The position numbers were made by a program, and so were the translations under genes. A stretch of 64,000 nucleotides of DNA from SG8-30 sp963695155. GTDB taxonomy: Bacteria; Pseudomonadota; Gammaproteobacteria; Steroidobacterales; Steroidobacteraceae. Of this stretch, positions 44,398 through 53,049 are shown in pieces; the first letter of the stretch is position 1; the number at the start of each line of letters is the position of its first letter. The stretch lies in assembly GCA_963695155.1 (NCBI GenBank), contig CAVOGD010000003.1:124001-188000 (forward strand). The letters are read 5' to 3'. Under the pieces are notes generated by a model. It did not search any database. It saw nothing but the letters and a program-made list of their open reading frames with translations, and had not been told where the DNA came from.

Positions 44398-44817
44398 ATG
44401 GACGACCTTGACCGGCGCATCCTGGCCCTGCTGCGCCACGACGCGCGCCAGCCCATCGCCGCGCTGGCCACAGAAGTGGGCGTGTCACGGGCGACCGTGC
44501 GGGCGCGCATCGACCGCATGGTGAAGGCGGAACTGATCCAGGGCTTTACGGTTGTGGTGCGCAGCGACGCGGAACGCGGCCTGGTGCGGGCGATCATGCA
44601 GATTGGCGTCGAAGGTCGGGGCACCAACCAGGTGCTGAGGTCGCTGAGGGGTTTCCCCGAGGTGCGCGCGCTGCATACCACCAACGGCCGCTGGGACATC
44701 GTGGCGGAACTGGCCGCCGACACGCTGGAGGCCTTCGACGCGACGCTGGGCAAGATCCGGCTCGTCGACGGTATCGCCACGACCGAGACCAGCATCCTGC
44801 TGTCTACGCGCAAGTAG
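44398..44817 (+). CDS. Lrp/AsnC-family transcriptional regulator
   Basis: A 139-residue regulator with an N-terminal AsnC-type helix-turn-helix (MDDLDRRILALLRHDARQPI ... EVGVSRATVRARIDRM) and a C-terminal RAM effector domain (RAIMQIGVEGRGTNQVLRSL). ATG 44398 is chosen because GGAGG sits four bases upstream; an earlier in-frame ATG at 44365 lacks one. Divergence from rocF-rocD suggests it controls arginine or ornithine catabolism in response to an amino acid, which is inference. Confidence 0.9.
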   Translation: MDDLDRRILALLRHDARQPIAALATEVGVSRATVRARIDRMVKAELIQGFTVVVRSDAERGLVRAIMQIGVEGRGTNQVLRSLRGFPEVRALHTTNGRWDIVAELAADTLEAFDATLGKIRLVDGIATTETSILLSTRK

Positions 44818-44975
44818 GCGGCGGCGGGCCGCTGCCGCCCAGGGCGCGATGGACTGGCGCCGGGCCACGGCCGGTGCCCACCGGTACTTGCCAGCGCGGC
44901 GCCGCCTGTGATGGCATTGCGTCCGTCTCCAAGAACAGCATCGCCCCGACCGGGGCATTCAACAGGGGAAACATC

Positions 44976-45296
44976 ATGGACAAGATCGGCAAGATTGCCG
45001 TGGTCGTGGGAATCCTGATTGCGATCGTGGCCGGGATCTTCAGTTACTCGCCGCCATGGTTCGGCTGGCTGCTGGCCGTGCTGGGCCTGATCGTCGGCTT
45101 CATGAACGTGTCGGGCACCGAGTCCAAGACCTTCCTGCTGGCCGGCATCGGCCTGCTGATGGTCAGCTCGTCGGTGGACAGCGTGCCGGTGATCGGCGAG
45201 CGGCTGACGTCGTTCCTCGGCTACATCATCGCCTTCATGGCGCCGGCCATCCTGATCGTTGCGCTGAAGAGCCTGTTCGAGACCGTCAAGGACTGA
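44976..45296 (+). CDS. Small conserved membrane protein, unknown function
   Basis: A 106-residue hydrophobic protein with about three transmembrane helices (residues 7-24, 29-47, 78-98). The loop VSGTESKTFLLAG separates the second and third. AGGGGA lies seven bases before the ATG at 44976. No domain recognised; genes flanking it are unrelated, and it appears to be a single-gene unit. Confidence 0.75.
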   Translation: MDKIGKIAVVVGILIAIVAGIFSYSPPWFGWLLAVLGLIVGFMNVSGTESKTFLLAGIGLLMVSSSVDSVPVIGERLTSFLGYIIAFMAPAILIVALKSLFETVKD

Positions 45297-45320
45297 GCGG
45301 CCGGTCGGGGCACGGCGGGC

Positions 45321-45340
45321 AGCGGGCCGGCCGGCCCGCT
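45321..45340. terminator. 20 bp perfect palindrome, possible terminator
   Basis: AGCGGGCCGG followed by its exact reverse complement CCGGCCCGCT, then TCCC. It lies 25 bp after the small membrane gene and 51 bp past the end of the convergent SnoaL-like gene, so it could stop transcription from either side. The T-run is weak. Confidence 0.5.
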
Positions 45341-45390
45341 TCCCGGCGCATGGACGATGCGCGGCCGGACGCCAGCCCGCCGGGTGCGCG

Positions 45391-45909
45391 TCAGCGCTTC
45401 GACTGCGACTCGCCGCGCGGCGCGTCGAAGTTGAACATGCTGTGCGTGATCTGCCACAGGCCGTCGGCCTGCTTCTCCCAGACCTGCAGGAACTTGCCGC
45501 TGCCCTGGGGCTTGCCGTCCCGGCCGGTGCCGAGGAAGGTGCCGGTCCGCCACGCCAGTGTTCCCGACACGCCGATGTCCATCTCGTCCATCTCCAGCGT
45601 GACTCCCGCCTTCATGTTGTCGGTGAACTCCTCGGCGAACGCCTCCTTGATCGCACGTCGGCCGACGACGTAGGGCTTGTTGGCGGGCATCAGCAGGGCG
45701 TCTTCCGAGTAGAACGCCGCGACGCTGGCCGCATCACCCTTGCTCAGCGCATCGAACCCGAGTTCGCCGGCCGCGCGGATGGCCCGCACGGCCACTGCCG
45801 TTGTGTCCACTGCCGGAGCCTTCTCTGCCGGGGTGGGGGCGGGGGCGGGCGCGCAGGCGGCGGTGCCGAGCGCGGCGACCAGCAGGACCAGTGGTGCGAT
45901 GTACTTCAT
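45391..45909 (-). CDS. SnoaL-like/DUF4440 lipoprotein
   Basis: A 172-residue exported protein with a lipoprotein signal (MKYIAPLVLLVAALGTAAC, lipobox Cys19) followed by a Pro/Ala linker and an NTF2-like domain: FDALSKGDAASVAAFYSEDALLMPANKP, VVGRRAIKEAFAEEF, AWRTGTF and FLQVWEKQADGLWQITHSMFN. This cone fold binds small hydrophobic ligands or acts as a weak isomerase; no active-site assignment is possible. It is a monocistronic unit convergent with the preceding membrane gene. Confidence 0.85.
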   Translation of the reverse strand: MKYIAPLVLLVAALGTAACAPAPAPTPAEKAPAVDTTAVAVRAIRAAGELGFDALSKGDAASVAAFYSEDALLMPANKPYVVGRRAIKEAFAEEFTDNMKAGVTLEMDEMDIGVSGTLAWRTGTFLGTGRDGKPQGSGKFLQVWEKQADGLWQITHSMFNFDAPRGESQSKR

Positions 45910-46127
45910 GCGGTACTCCCGACGACGTTGTTGCGGGCGGGCCGCCCCTTCCCCGGCCCGCGGCGTACGGTGTCCATCCTACACCCGATGGTGAGGGAGC
46001 GGACTGCGCGAACTGTGCAGCGCGCCGATACCGGCGCGGGGCGGTGCACGCGCGTCCGTGGCGGCCGCAACGGCGGCCGCCGTGTCCACGGATGCACGCG
46101 GGCCCGTCCCGGGTCTATCATGCGCGC

Positions 46128-46688
46128 ATGCACAAGGACCTCGCGGGCCTGAGGCGGCGGCCGTTCCTGACGCCGGTATGGCTGTCGGCGATTGCCACGG
46201 TCATCGCCCTTGGTGTGGCCATCTGGCTGGTCGTCTCGGCGTCGACGACGACGGTCTTCGTCATTCGGCATGCAGAAAAGGCCGCAGGCGCGGAACCCGA
46301 TCCGTCCCTGTCGATCGCCGGGCAGTTGCGCGCCGAGCGGCTGGCCCGCACCTTCGCCGAGGCCGAGCCCCGCCACGGCTTGCAGGCCATCATCGTCACC
46401 GAGTTGCGCCGCACGCAGGAAACCGCCCGGCCGCTGGCGAACGCGCTGGGCATCCCGGTGGTCGTCGTGCCGTCGGGCGAACCCGAGGCCGCGGCCCGGC
46501 GCGCACTGAGCGAGTACGCGGGCCAGCGCGTGCTGATCATCGGCCACGCCAATACGGTGCCGGTCATCGTCAGGAAACTGTCCGGCGAGCGGGTCCCCGA
46601 CCTGGCGGAGACCGACTACGGCACGCTGTTCGTGGTGAGCCGGCCGCGTTTCAGCCGCTCCGCGCTGGCCGTCCTGCAGCTTCCCTGA
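46128..46688 (+). CDS. Membrane-anchored histidine phosphatase
   Basis: A 186-residue histidine-phosphatase (phosphoglycerate mutase-like) protein. An N-terminal hydrophobic anchor (about 16-40, VWLSAIATVIALGVAIWLV) precedes FVIRHAEKA, whose His is the phospho-acceptor, RRTQETARPLA and the second catalytic His in IIGHANTVP. Topology suggests a periplasmic catalytic domain. The start at 46128 follows from the positively charged segment HKDLAGLRRR before the anchor. Substrate unknown. Confidence 0.88.
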   Translation: MHKDLAGLRRRPFLTPVWLSAIATVIALGVAIWLVVSASTTTVFVIRHAEKAAGAEPDPSLSIAGQLRAERLARTFAEAEPRHGLQAIIVTELRRTQETARPLANALGIPVVVVPSGEPEAAARRALSEYAGQRVLIIGHANTVPVIVRKLSGERVPDLAETDYGTLFVVSRPRFSRSALAVLQLP

Positions 46689-46697
46689 CCCGTCGCG

Positions 46698-47153
46698 TCA
46701 GCCGCCGCGTGCGGCGATTGCGTTCTCCACGAATTCCTTGTGCCTGGACACCCGGATGTCGGCGAGCACGGCATCGCGGACCACGCGCCCGCGGTCGAGC
46801 AGGAAGGTGGCCCGGCGCACCCCGATGCCCAGCGGGCCGTCCACGCCGAATGCGCCGATGACCGCCTTGTCTTCGTCCGACAGCAGGGTGAAGGGCAGGC
46901 CGTGCTCGTCACGGAACCGCCGATGGCTGGCCGGCGACTGCGGGCTGATGCCCACGACCCGCAGGCCGGCCCGCAGGATCTGCGTGTGCAGGTCGCGCAG
47001 GTCGCAGGCTTCGCGGGTGCAGCCCGGCGTGAAGTCGGCCGGGTAGAAGTAGAGGATGAGCGCCTCGCCGTCCAGCAGGCGGGTCAACGAGCGCTCGACC
47101 CCATCCTGGTCCGGCAGCGTGAAATCCGGGGCGCGTTCGCCTTTCTTCAGCAT
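46698..47153 (-). CDS. bcp: Peroxiredoxin, Bcp/PrxQ type
   Basis: A 151-residue thiol peroxidase reducing hydroperoxides with thioredoxin. Peroxidatic Cys45 in DFTPGCTREAC and resolving Cys50 five residues later define the atypical two-Cys PrxQ class. SPQSPASHRRFRDEHGLPFTLLSDED is the conserved middle. It lies 24 bases downstream of the GNAT gene on the same strand and is convergent with the histidine phosphatase. Confidence 0.94.
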   Translation of the reverse strand: MLKKGERAPDFTLPDQDGVERSLTRLLDGEALILYFYPADFTPGCTREACDLRDLHTQILRAGLRVVGISPQSPASHRRFRDEHGLPFTLLSDEDKAVIGAFGVDGPLGIGVRRATFLLDRGRVVRDAVLADIRVSRHKEFVENAIAARGG

Positions 47154-47177
47154 GGTCGCCTCCAGTGGCTGCGGCGG

Positions 47178-47657
47178 TCAGGCGTCCCGGTGGGACGCGG
47201 GACCGCGAAACACCGATTCCATGACGTCGTAGTTCGAGTCGTGCAGGCCGAGGTGGCCGTAGATCCGCCGCGCGGCGCCGTTGGCCCGGTCCACGTACAG
47301 CCTGAGGCCGCAGACGCCGGCCGACTCGCGCGCAAGCTGCGCCACGTGCCTGAACAGCAGCGAGAAGACCCCCTGGCCGCGGCAACCGGGTTCGACGAAG
47401 ACCGACTGGATCCACCAGAACATGCCGTTGCGCCAGTCGCTCCACTCGTAGGTCAGCATCATCTGCCCGACCGCCCGGCCGTCCTGCTCCGCGACGAAGT
47501 AACGGCCCAGCGAGCGGTCCGCGAGCACGCTCGCGACGCCGGGCCGCAGCAGCGCGTGGTCCAGGCCGACGTCCTCGGATTCCCGCGCCAGCTCCGCGTT
47601 GGCGCGCACGATGAAGTCCAGGTCCCCGGGGGTCGCATCGCGAACCGTGAATCCCAT
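47178..47657 (-). CDS. GNAT-family N-acetyltransferase
   Basis: A 159-residue acetyltransferase with the acetyl-CoA loop VEPGCRGQGVFSLLF and a typical GNAT start (TVRDATPGDLDFIVRANAELA). The C-terminal LRLYVDRANGAARRIYGHLGL is the arm seen in GNATs that modify amines or small molecules. The start Met at 47657 is chosen for the family's N-terminus. It lies upstream of bcp and divergent from tRNA-Ala. Substrate unknown. Confidence 0.88.
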   Translation of the reverse strand: MGFTVRDATPGDLDFIVRANAELARESEDVGLDHALLRPGVASVLADRSLGRYFVAEQDGRAVGQMMLTYEWSDWRNGMFWWIQSVFVEPGCRGQGVFSLLFRHVAQLARESAGVCGLRLYVDRANGAARRIYGHLGLHDSNYDVMESVFRGPASHRDA

Positions 47658-47746
47658 GTGAAACCCACCCGTCTTGCCGCTGCGGCGCATGATAATGCGC
47701 GCGAGCGGGGCGCGTGTGGGTCAATGGCCGCGGCTGGAATCGCCGC

Positions 47747-47775
47747 TTGCCGGGAGACAGGCGCGTCTTTACAAT
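47747..47775 (+). promoter_or_regulatory. Promoter of tRNA-Ala
   Basis: TTGCCG at 47747-47752 and TACAAT at 47770-47775, spacer 17 bp; predicted transcript start near 47782, seven bases before the tRNA. Confidence 0.75.
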
Positions 47776-47788
47776 CCTGCGCCTTCGT

Positions 47789-47864
<76 letters not shown>

Positions 47865-47893
47865 CTCATGCGCCTCCAGACGAGCGATCCTCG

Positions 47894-47915
47894 AACGCCA
47901 CCGCCGGGTGGCGTT
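47894..47915 (+). terminator. Terminator hairpin after tRNA-Ala
   Basis: A perfect nine-base stem AACGCCACC/GGTGGCGTT with four-base loop GCCG, followed by CTCGTTG. Thirty bases after the tRNA. The T-run is short, so termination may be partial. Confidence 0.7.
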
Positions 47916-48133
47916 CTCGTTGCCGGACGTTGCGAGCGCCGCCGCGGCGAGCGTGCCGGTTGCCATGTCCACGCGCCGCAGGCTGGTCCGGCCGCCTGGT
48001 AGTTCCTGCGCTGCGGCCGGCACCGGTCAGTGGTTCGATTTCACCGGCAAAACAAGGCTTGCGGCATTCCGCAATTGCCTATTCGTTGTGCTGGCACAGA
48101 ATCCGCCGCTGCGCAATGAGGGGTGCACCCACG

Positions 48134-48400
48134 ATGGCTCAGAGCTTCGAGTGCTGCGGCGCCTGCCGCTTCTTCGAACGCGAGACGCATGCGTTCGCCA
48201 AGGCCGAGAGCAAGGCCGGACACTGCGTCCGCTATCCCCCGGTCGTCCTGCGCAACCAGGGAGCCGGTTCCAACGGCCTGCAGGGGGAACATCCGAAAGT
48301 GCATGACAGCGCCTGGTGCGGCGAATTCCAGCGGGGACGGTACCGGCCTGACTTCAGGATGAGCGCGGGCATCCACGTAGCCGACCCATCGCGGGGTTGA
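48134..48400 (+). CDS. Small cysteine-rich protein, possible metal site
   Basis: An 88-residue soluble protein with Cys7, Cys8, Cys11, Cys31 and Cys62 in the pattern CCGACRFFE, GHCVRYPPVVLRN and WCGEFQRG. The arrangement CxxC-xFF ... GxC ... WCGE is seen in short bacterial and phage proteins thought to bind Zn or Fe-S; no function is established. The ATG at 48134 gives the clean CxxC start. Alone between tRNA-Ala and the convergent HD-GYP gene. Confidence 0.72.
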   Translation: MAQSFECCGACRFFERETHAFAKAESKAGHCVRYPPVVLRNQGAGSNGLQGEHPKVHDSAWCGEFQRGRYRPDFRMSAGIHVADPSRG

Positions 48401-48437
48401 TGCCAACCACCGGCGGCGGCCCGCACCGGGCGCCAGG

Positions 48438-49968
48438 TCACTTCGGCAACCGGAAGCCTTTCTCGCGGAACAGCCGTGCGCAGGCGCGCGCGACCTGCTG
48501 GTCGTAGCGGGCGCGGCCGTGGTTGGTGATCTCTTCCAGGGCGGCGGCCACGCCGAGGGTGGGGCGGTAGGGGCGGTGCGCCGACATCGCCGCGACCACG
48601 TCGGCCACCGCGATGATGCGTGCCTCGAGCAGGATCTGCTCGCCCTTGAGCCCGCCGGGGTAGCCTGAACCGTCGAGCCGCTCGTGGTGCTGCAGGATCG
48701 TCTCGGCCACCGGCCACGGGAACTCGAGGCCCTTGAGGATCTCCGCCCCCGCCTCCGGGTGGGTCTTGACCATCTCGAATTCCAGCGTCGACAGCGCGCT
48801 TGGCTTGGCCAGGATCTGCGCCGGGATTGCCACCTTGCCGATGTCGTGCAGCAGGCCGATCATCTCGAGCCCGTGGCAGCGGTCGGCGGACAGCCCGAGC
48901 TCGGCGCCGAGGGCGCGCGCGACCGCCGCGACCTGGCGCTCGTGCCCGGCGGTATAGGGGTCGCGCAGTTCGGTGATGGCGGCGATCGCCCTGACCGTGC
49001 CGAACATCGTGGACTCGAGCCGGCGCATCTGCTCGGAGAGCAACTCTACTGCCCGCTTGCGATCCGTCACATCGACGATCAGGCCATCCAGGCAATCGAG
49101 TTCGCCGTCGGGCGTCAGGTATCCCGCGGCCGCGCTCCCACACCCAGCGCTCGCTGCCGTCCTGGTGCCGGATCCGGTACTCCATTTCATAGGGACTGTT
49201 CCTGGCGAGTCCCGCGGAGACCGCGTCGCTGACGGACTGCCGGTCTTCCGGGTGAATCAACTCGGCGTACGACAACACCTTGTTGAGCAACAGGTCGCCG
49301 GGCGCGTAGCCGGTGACTGCGGCGCAGCCGTCGCTCAGGAACTCCATGGTCCAGTCGGCGTCGTTCCTGCACCGATACGCCAGGCCGGGCAGGTTGTCGA
49401 GCAGCGTCTGGAGCCGCCCCTTGCTGTCCCTGAGCTGCTGCGAACGCTCTTGGTCGTGCTGCACGGCACTGGTGAGCCGCCGCATGGCGACCGTGAGGAT
49501 GCGCGTCTGGTCCCGATGCCTGGCGCGCAGTCCGGCCAGTTCGAGCTGGGTGGCGGCGCGCGCCAGCACCTCGTCGCGATCGAAAGGTTTCCAGACGAAA
49601 TCCAGGGTCGGTGCGACCGCGGCGGGCGCGGCGGCGCCCGTCTCGCCCCGCGTGCGGATCAACAGCACCGGAATGCGGCTGGTGCGGCGGTCGATGCTGA
49701 GCGCAGCATGCAGTTCCTGCCCGCTGATCCCGGCCAGGTCGGTCGCCACGAACAGCAACTGCGGCGGGTCCGCGTGGATGGCGGACAGGGCGTCGGGACC
49801 ATTGCCGGCGATCCGCACGCCGAATCCGCGGCACGAGAGGATCTGCGACAGCGCCTCGGCCGCCGCCTGGTCAGCGTCGACGACCATGACGCTGGTCTGC
49901 GGCGATTCAGCGCTTTCCACCGGGATGGGTTTGGTCACCGCGTGCATACAACCACTGGCCATGGGCAT
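48438..49968 (-). CDS. Response regulator-PAS-HD-GYP cyclic-di-GMP phosphodiesterase, one frameshift
   Basis: A c-di-GMP hydrolase with a receiver domain (VVDADQAAAE acidic pair, phospho-acceptor in FVATDLAG, Lys in VWKPFD), a PAS domain (LQTLLDNLPGLAYRCRND ... YRIRHQDGSERWVWERG) and an HD-GYP domain (GHERQVAAVARALG, LLHDIGKVAIP, HHERLDGSGYPGGL). The frame breaks at 49123-49130: one extra base in a G-run on the coding strand; removing it joins WVWERGRG to YLTPDGELDCLDG and gives about 509 residues. The start is uncertain; Met at 49968 or 49947 both precede the receiver, none with a clear Shine-Dalgarno. Confidence 0.85.
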
Positions 49969-50187
49969 GTTTCGCGGATTATGCATAACGCAGGAGCCCC
50001 GCAAGCGCTGCAGAGTGGCTGGATTGATCAAACTGCGGCAGGCGTCACAAGAAACGCCGGGGTTTACCGCACGGTTGCCACGGGCCGGGCGCCGGGGTAC
50101 CGGCGGCGAGCGATGCCCGCGGGCCGTCAGCCTGCGTTCAGCTAGCCGGGATTACGCTGCAGGCGTCAACAGTGGCAGGGCATCCAG

Positions 50188-50791
50188 ATGTCACAGGTCA
50201 TGAGGCAGGGCGACGCGGGCAAAGGTGTGCGGGCGGTGCTGGCGCTGGCGCTGGTCACCGGCGCAGTGATGTCGGCCGGTTGCGGCGGGACGCCGCGGCA
50301 GTCCACTCGGCACGCCGCCGCGGTTCCGTCGCCGCCGCCGGCCCGTTCTGCGCGAGCTGTACGTCTACCCGGCCCAGGGCCAGGACGAGGACCGGCTCGA
50401 TCGCGATCGTTACGCATGCCACCGCTGGTCCGTGCGGCAAAGCGGTTTCGACCCGAGCCTGCCGGGCCTGCCGCCGCACCAGCGCGTGCGGGTGGTCGCC
50501 GCGGGCCCGCCGCCGGGCGCCAGTGTGGCCGCCGGGGCCATGACCGGCGCGGTGCTGGGCGCCGCGGTCTCCAGGCCGCATGAAGCAGGCGAGGGGGCGC
50601 TGGTCGGGGCCGCGGCCGGCGCGGTCCTCGGCGCCATCGCGGAGAGCGCGCGCGCCGAAGAGGTCGGCCGCCGCGAGCAGGCGCTGGCGCATCGCGAGGC
50701 AGGGCGGGTCGCGCATCAGGAACGGCTTGCGGAGGCCTACCGGCGCGCAATCACCGCATGCCTCGAAGGTCGTGGGTACTCGGTCCGCTGA
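50188..50791 (+). CDS. Glycine-zipper lipoprotein with DUF6515-like end, one frameshift
   Basis: An exported protein starting MSQVMRQGDAGKGVRAVL with lipobox MSAGC, a short Pro-rich linker, then, after a one-base shift in a C-run at 50340-50344, LRELYVYPAQGQDED, DRYACHRWSVRQSGFDP, a glycine-zipper membrane segment (GASVAAGAMTGAVLGAAV, GALVGAAAGAVLGAIA) and AYRRAITACLEGRGYSVR. Removing one base gives about 200 residues. The VYP-GQDE, CHRW-GFDP and ACLEGRGYSV blocks recur in the next gene, 16 bases downstream. Function unknown. Confidence 0.8.
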
Positions 50792-50806
50792 GTGAGGAGC
50801 ACTGTC

Positions 50807-51640
50807 ATGACAACGCAGTCATTCCGTTCGAAGCTGCTGACGGGCATCGTCTCGCTGGCGGTGCTGGGCGGTGCGGCCCAGGCGGCCCTGGCGGACAACC
50901 GCGGCCAGGACCGCGACCGCGACCGGGAGCGCGGCAGTCACGATTCCAGGCAGGACGACCGCGACCAGCGCTCCGACGACCGCCGCGGGCATGACGCCGA
51001 CCGTCACCGCGACCGGCGCGACGACGGCCGCTACCGCTACGATTACCGGCGCTACGACGACCGGCAGCATTACGCGCGGCACACCTACTACGATCCGCGC
51101 TGGCAGCACTATCGCAGTTATCCTCGCCGCGGCTACGTGGCGCACGTCCTGCCGCGCAACGTGATCGTGGTGCGGCACCGCCACCACCGCTACTGGTACG
51201 GCGGCGGCGTGTGGTACGCGTCGAGCGGCCCGGGTTACATGGTGGTGGCGCCGCCGCTCGGCGTGTTCGTATCGTTGTTGCCTTCGTACTACACGACCGT
51301 CTGGTTTGGCGGCATTCCCTACTACTATGCCAATGACGCCTACTACCGGTGGCGGGCCAGCGAGCGCGCCTACGAGGTGGTGGAACCGCCGCCCGGCGCG
51401 CGGGTGAGCACTACGTCACCCGCGGCCGAGGACATCTTCGTGTACCCCCGTGCGGGGCAGGACGAGGAACAGGTCGCGAGCGATCGCTATGAATGCCACC
51501 GCTGGGCGGCGCGCGAGACGGGCTTCGACCCGACGCGTCCGGAAGGAGGGGTCCCGGCGGACCAGTCGCTGGCGGGCCGCAGCGAATACCTGCGCGCCAT
51601 GAAGGCCTGCCTCGAGGGGCGCGGCTACAGCGTCGCCTGA
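50807..51640 (+). CDS. DUF6515-like exported protein
   Basis: A 277-residue protein with a Sec signal (SFRSKLLTGIVSLAVLGGAAQAALA), a strongly charged Arg/Asp repeat (DRDRDRERGSHDSRQDDRDQ), a Tyr/His/Arg-rich segment, a hydrophobic middle (VVAPPLGVFVSLLPSYYTTVWFGGIPYYYANDAYYRW) and the end block VYPRAGQDEEQVASDRYECH, RWAARETGFDP and ACLEGRGYSVA. GAGGAG lies seven bases before the ATG at 50807. The end block is shared with the preceding gene, so the two are related in part. Family function is unknown. Confidence 0.82.
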   Translation: MTTQSFRSKLLTGIVSLAVLGGAAQAALADNRGQDRDRDRERGSHDSRQDDRDQRSDDRRGHDADRHRDRRDDGRYRYDYRRYDDRQHYARHTYYDPRWQHYRSYPRRGYVAHVLPRNVIVVRHRHHRYWYGGGVWYASSGPGYMVVAPPLGVFVSLLPSYYTTVWFGGIPYYYANDAYYRWRASERAYEVVEPPPGARVSTTSPAAEDIFVYPRAGQDEEQVASDRYECHRWAARETGFDPTRPEGGVPADQSLAGRSEYLRAMKACLEGRGYSVA

Positions 51641-51643
51641 CGG

Positions 51644-51664
51644 GGCCCCGGCCGCTGCGGGGCC
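51644..51664. terminator. Hairpin between convergent genes
   Basis: Seven-base arms GGCCCCG (51644-51650) and CGGGGCC (51658-51664) with loop GCCGCTG, midway between the ends of the plus-strand gene (51640) and the minus-strand DUF3570 gene (51676). No T-run. Confidence 0.5.
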
Positions 51665-51675
51665 GCCTGCGTTCG

Positions 51676-52806
51676 CTAGAACCAGCCCGAGAAGAACAGG
51701 CGGAACACGTTCGCGTCAAAGCCGTACAGCGGCTCGGCGCCGGGTGCGCCGCCCGCCGTGATGTCGCGGAAGTCGTCGTACTCGAAGCGGAAGCGATCGA
51801 AGAAGAAGCTGACCGTCGACCGCTGCACGAAGCTCCAGCCCAGCGGCGGCAGCTCATAGGTGGCGCCGATGCCCACCATGTGGCTGGTGAAGGCGCTCAG
51901 CTCCTTGTCGCGCGCCAGGAAGTTCTGCGCACTGCGGCGCGGGAACAGGTCGGAATAGAAGTCGGCGGTCGACTGGTCGTACCAGCGGTACGTCACCTCG
52001 AAGACCCACTGCTTGCCCCAGGGATGCGTGTAGCCCAGCTGCACCGTGCTCGCGTCGATGCCCCAGGTGTCCGTGAAGAAGCGGTACGAGCCGCTGACCG
52101 CGGCCCGGTAGGGCAGGAAGTAGCGCCCGTTGACCGAGATCGCATGGCTGGTGCGCGTGGCGGGGTACAGCTCGGGCTCGAAGGCGAATCCGGCCGCGCT
52201 GTCGGGGTCGAGGAAGCGCACCGAGCGATAGGGGTTGTTGAGGAAGCCCTCGTCGGTGATCACCTCGTAGTTCAGGCCCATCATCAGCCGCGTCGTGAGA
52301 ATCTGCGACAGCCCCACCCGGTAGGTCGAGCGGTCGACCGGCTCGGAGAAGTCCGCGTCGCCGCGCTTGCGCACCTCGTCCCAGCTGCGCGCGAAGCCGA
52401 ACGAAACGGTCGTCAGGTCGCCGAACAGGTCCTGGCTGATGTCCAGGCTGGCCGTGCTCGCCGTGTAGTCGTTCTCCTCGCTGCTGGTGAAATTGACGCT
52501 GTACTGCGTCTTGCCGTGCAGCACGTCCGCACCGAGGCTCCACTGGCTGCGGGTTTCCGTGTACGGACTGGCCGTCGTCATCACGTCCACCGAGGCACTC
52601 GACACCAGGTCCACGTAGTAGTTGGCGGAGACGGAGTACTTCTCCTTGAACTTCTTGCGCACCAGCAGCGACGGTCCCTCGACCGTCACGCCGCCGCCCT
52701 CGTAGCGGTGGTACAGCAGGTCGGCCCGGTCGTCGGGCAGCACGCCGGCGTCGGCCGCGGCGGCGGCCAGGACGAGCAGTGGCAGGAGCAGGATCGATGG
52801 ACGCAC
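51676..52806 (-). CDS. DUF3570 outer-membrane beta-barrel protein
   Basis: A 376-residue predicted outer-membrane barrel. The signal peptide (RPSILLLPLLVLAAAAADA) is followed by the DUF3570 opening DRADLLYHRYEGGGVTVEGP, SLLVRKKFKEKYSVSANYYVD, then alternating amphipathic strands and a terminal FFSGWF with C-terminal Phe, the BAM signal. The start is GTG at 52806 with GAGGAA six bases upstream, overlapping the end of the DUF4266 gene's stop region. Pairing with DUF4266 and TlpA genes is recurrent in proteobacteria to my knowledge, but no function is established. Confidence 0.9.
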   Translation of the reverse strand: MRPSILLLPLLVLAAAAADAGVLPDDRADLLYHRYEGGGVTVEGPSLLVRKKFKEKYSVSANYYVDLVSSASVDVMTTASPYTETRSQWSLGADVLHGKTQYSVNFTSSEENDYTASTASLDISQDLFGDLTTVSFGFARSWDEVRKRGDADFSEPVDRSTYRVGLSQILTTRLMMGLNYEVITDEGFLNNPYRSVRFLDPDSAAGFAFEPELYPATRTSHAISVNGRYFLPYRAAVSGSYRFFTDTWGIDASTVQLGYTHPWGKQWVFEVTYRWYDQSTADFYSDLFPRRSAQNFLARDKELSAFTSHMVGIGATYELPPLGWSFVQRSTVSFFFDRFRFEYDDFRDITAGGAPGAEPLYGFDANVFRLFFSGWF

Positions 52807-52815
52807 GTTGCTTCC

Positions 52816-53049
52816 TCAGTTGCAGCCGCAACCGCCGCCGTGGCCGCCGCTCGCCCCGCGCGCGCCTTCGCGCACCTCGAAGACGTGGGCGAGGTAGGCG
52901 TCGGCGACCGGGTGGCGGGCCGCGCTCATGATCGGGTCGGCGAAGTTCTGGCGCTCGTAGGGCTTGACCCACGGCTCGATGCCGGCGCAACCCGCCAGCG
53001 CGGCCAGCAGGGCGAGGCTGCACAGCGACCGCATCGTGCGCACGTTCAT
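52816..53049 (-). CDS. DUF4266 lipoprotein with GCGCN tail
   Basis: A 77-residue lipoprotein. The signal MNVRTMRSLCSLALLAALAG ends at lipobox Cys21. The mature part has the DUF4266 motif WVKPYERQNFADPIM and HPVADAYLAHVFEVREGARG, and ends in a glycine-rich tail with Cys74 and Cys76 (GGHGGGCGCN). Its start overlaps the tlpA stop as ATGA, and its stop is nine bases ahead of the DUF3570 start, so all three are translated together. The two tail cysteines may bind a metal or cycle redox state with TlpA; this is inference. Confidence 0.88.
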   Translation of the reverse strand: MNVRTMRSLCSLALLAALAGCAGIEPWVKPYERQNFADPIMSAARHPVADAYLAHVFEVREGARGASGGHGGGCGCN

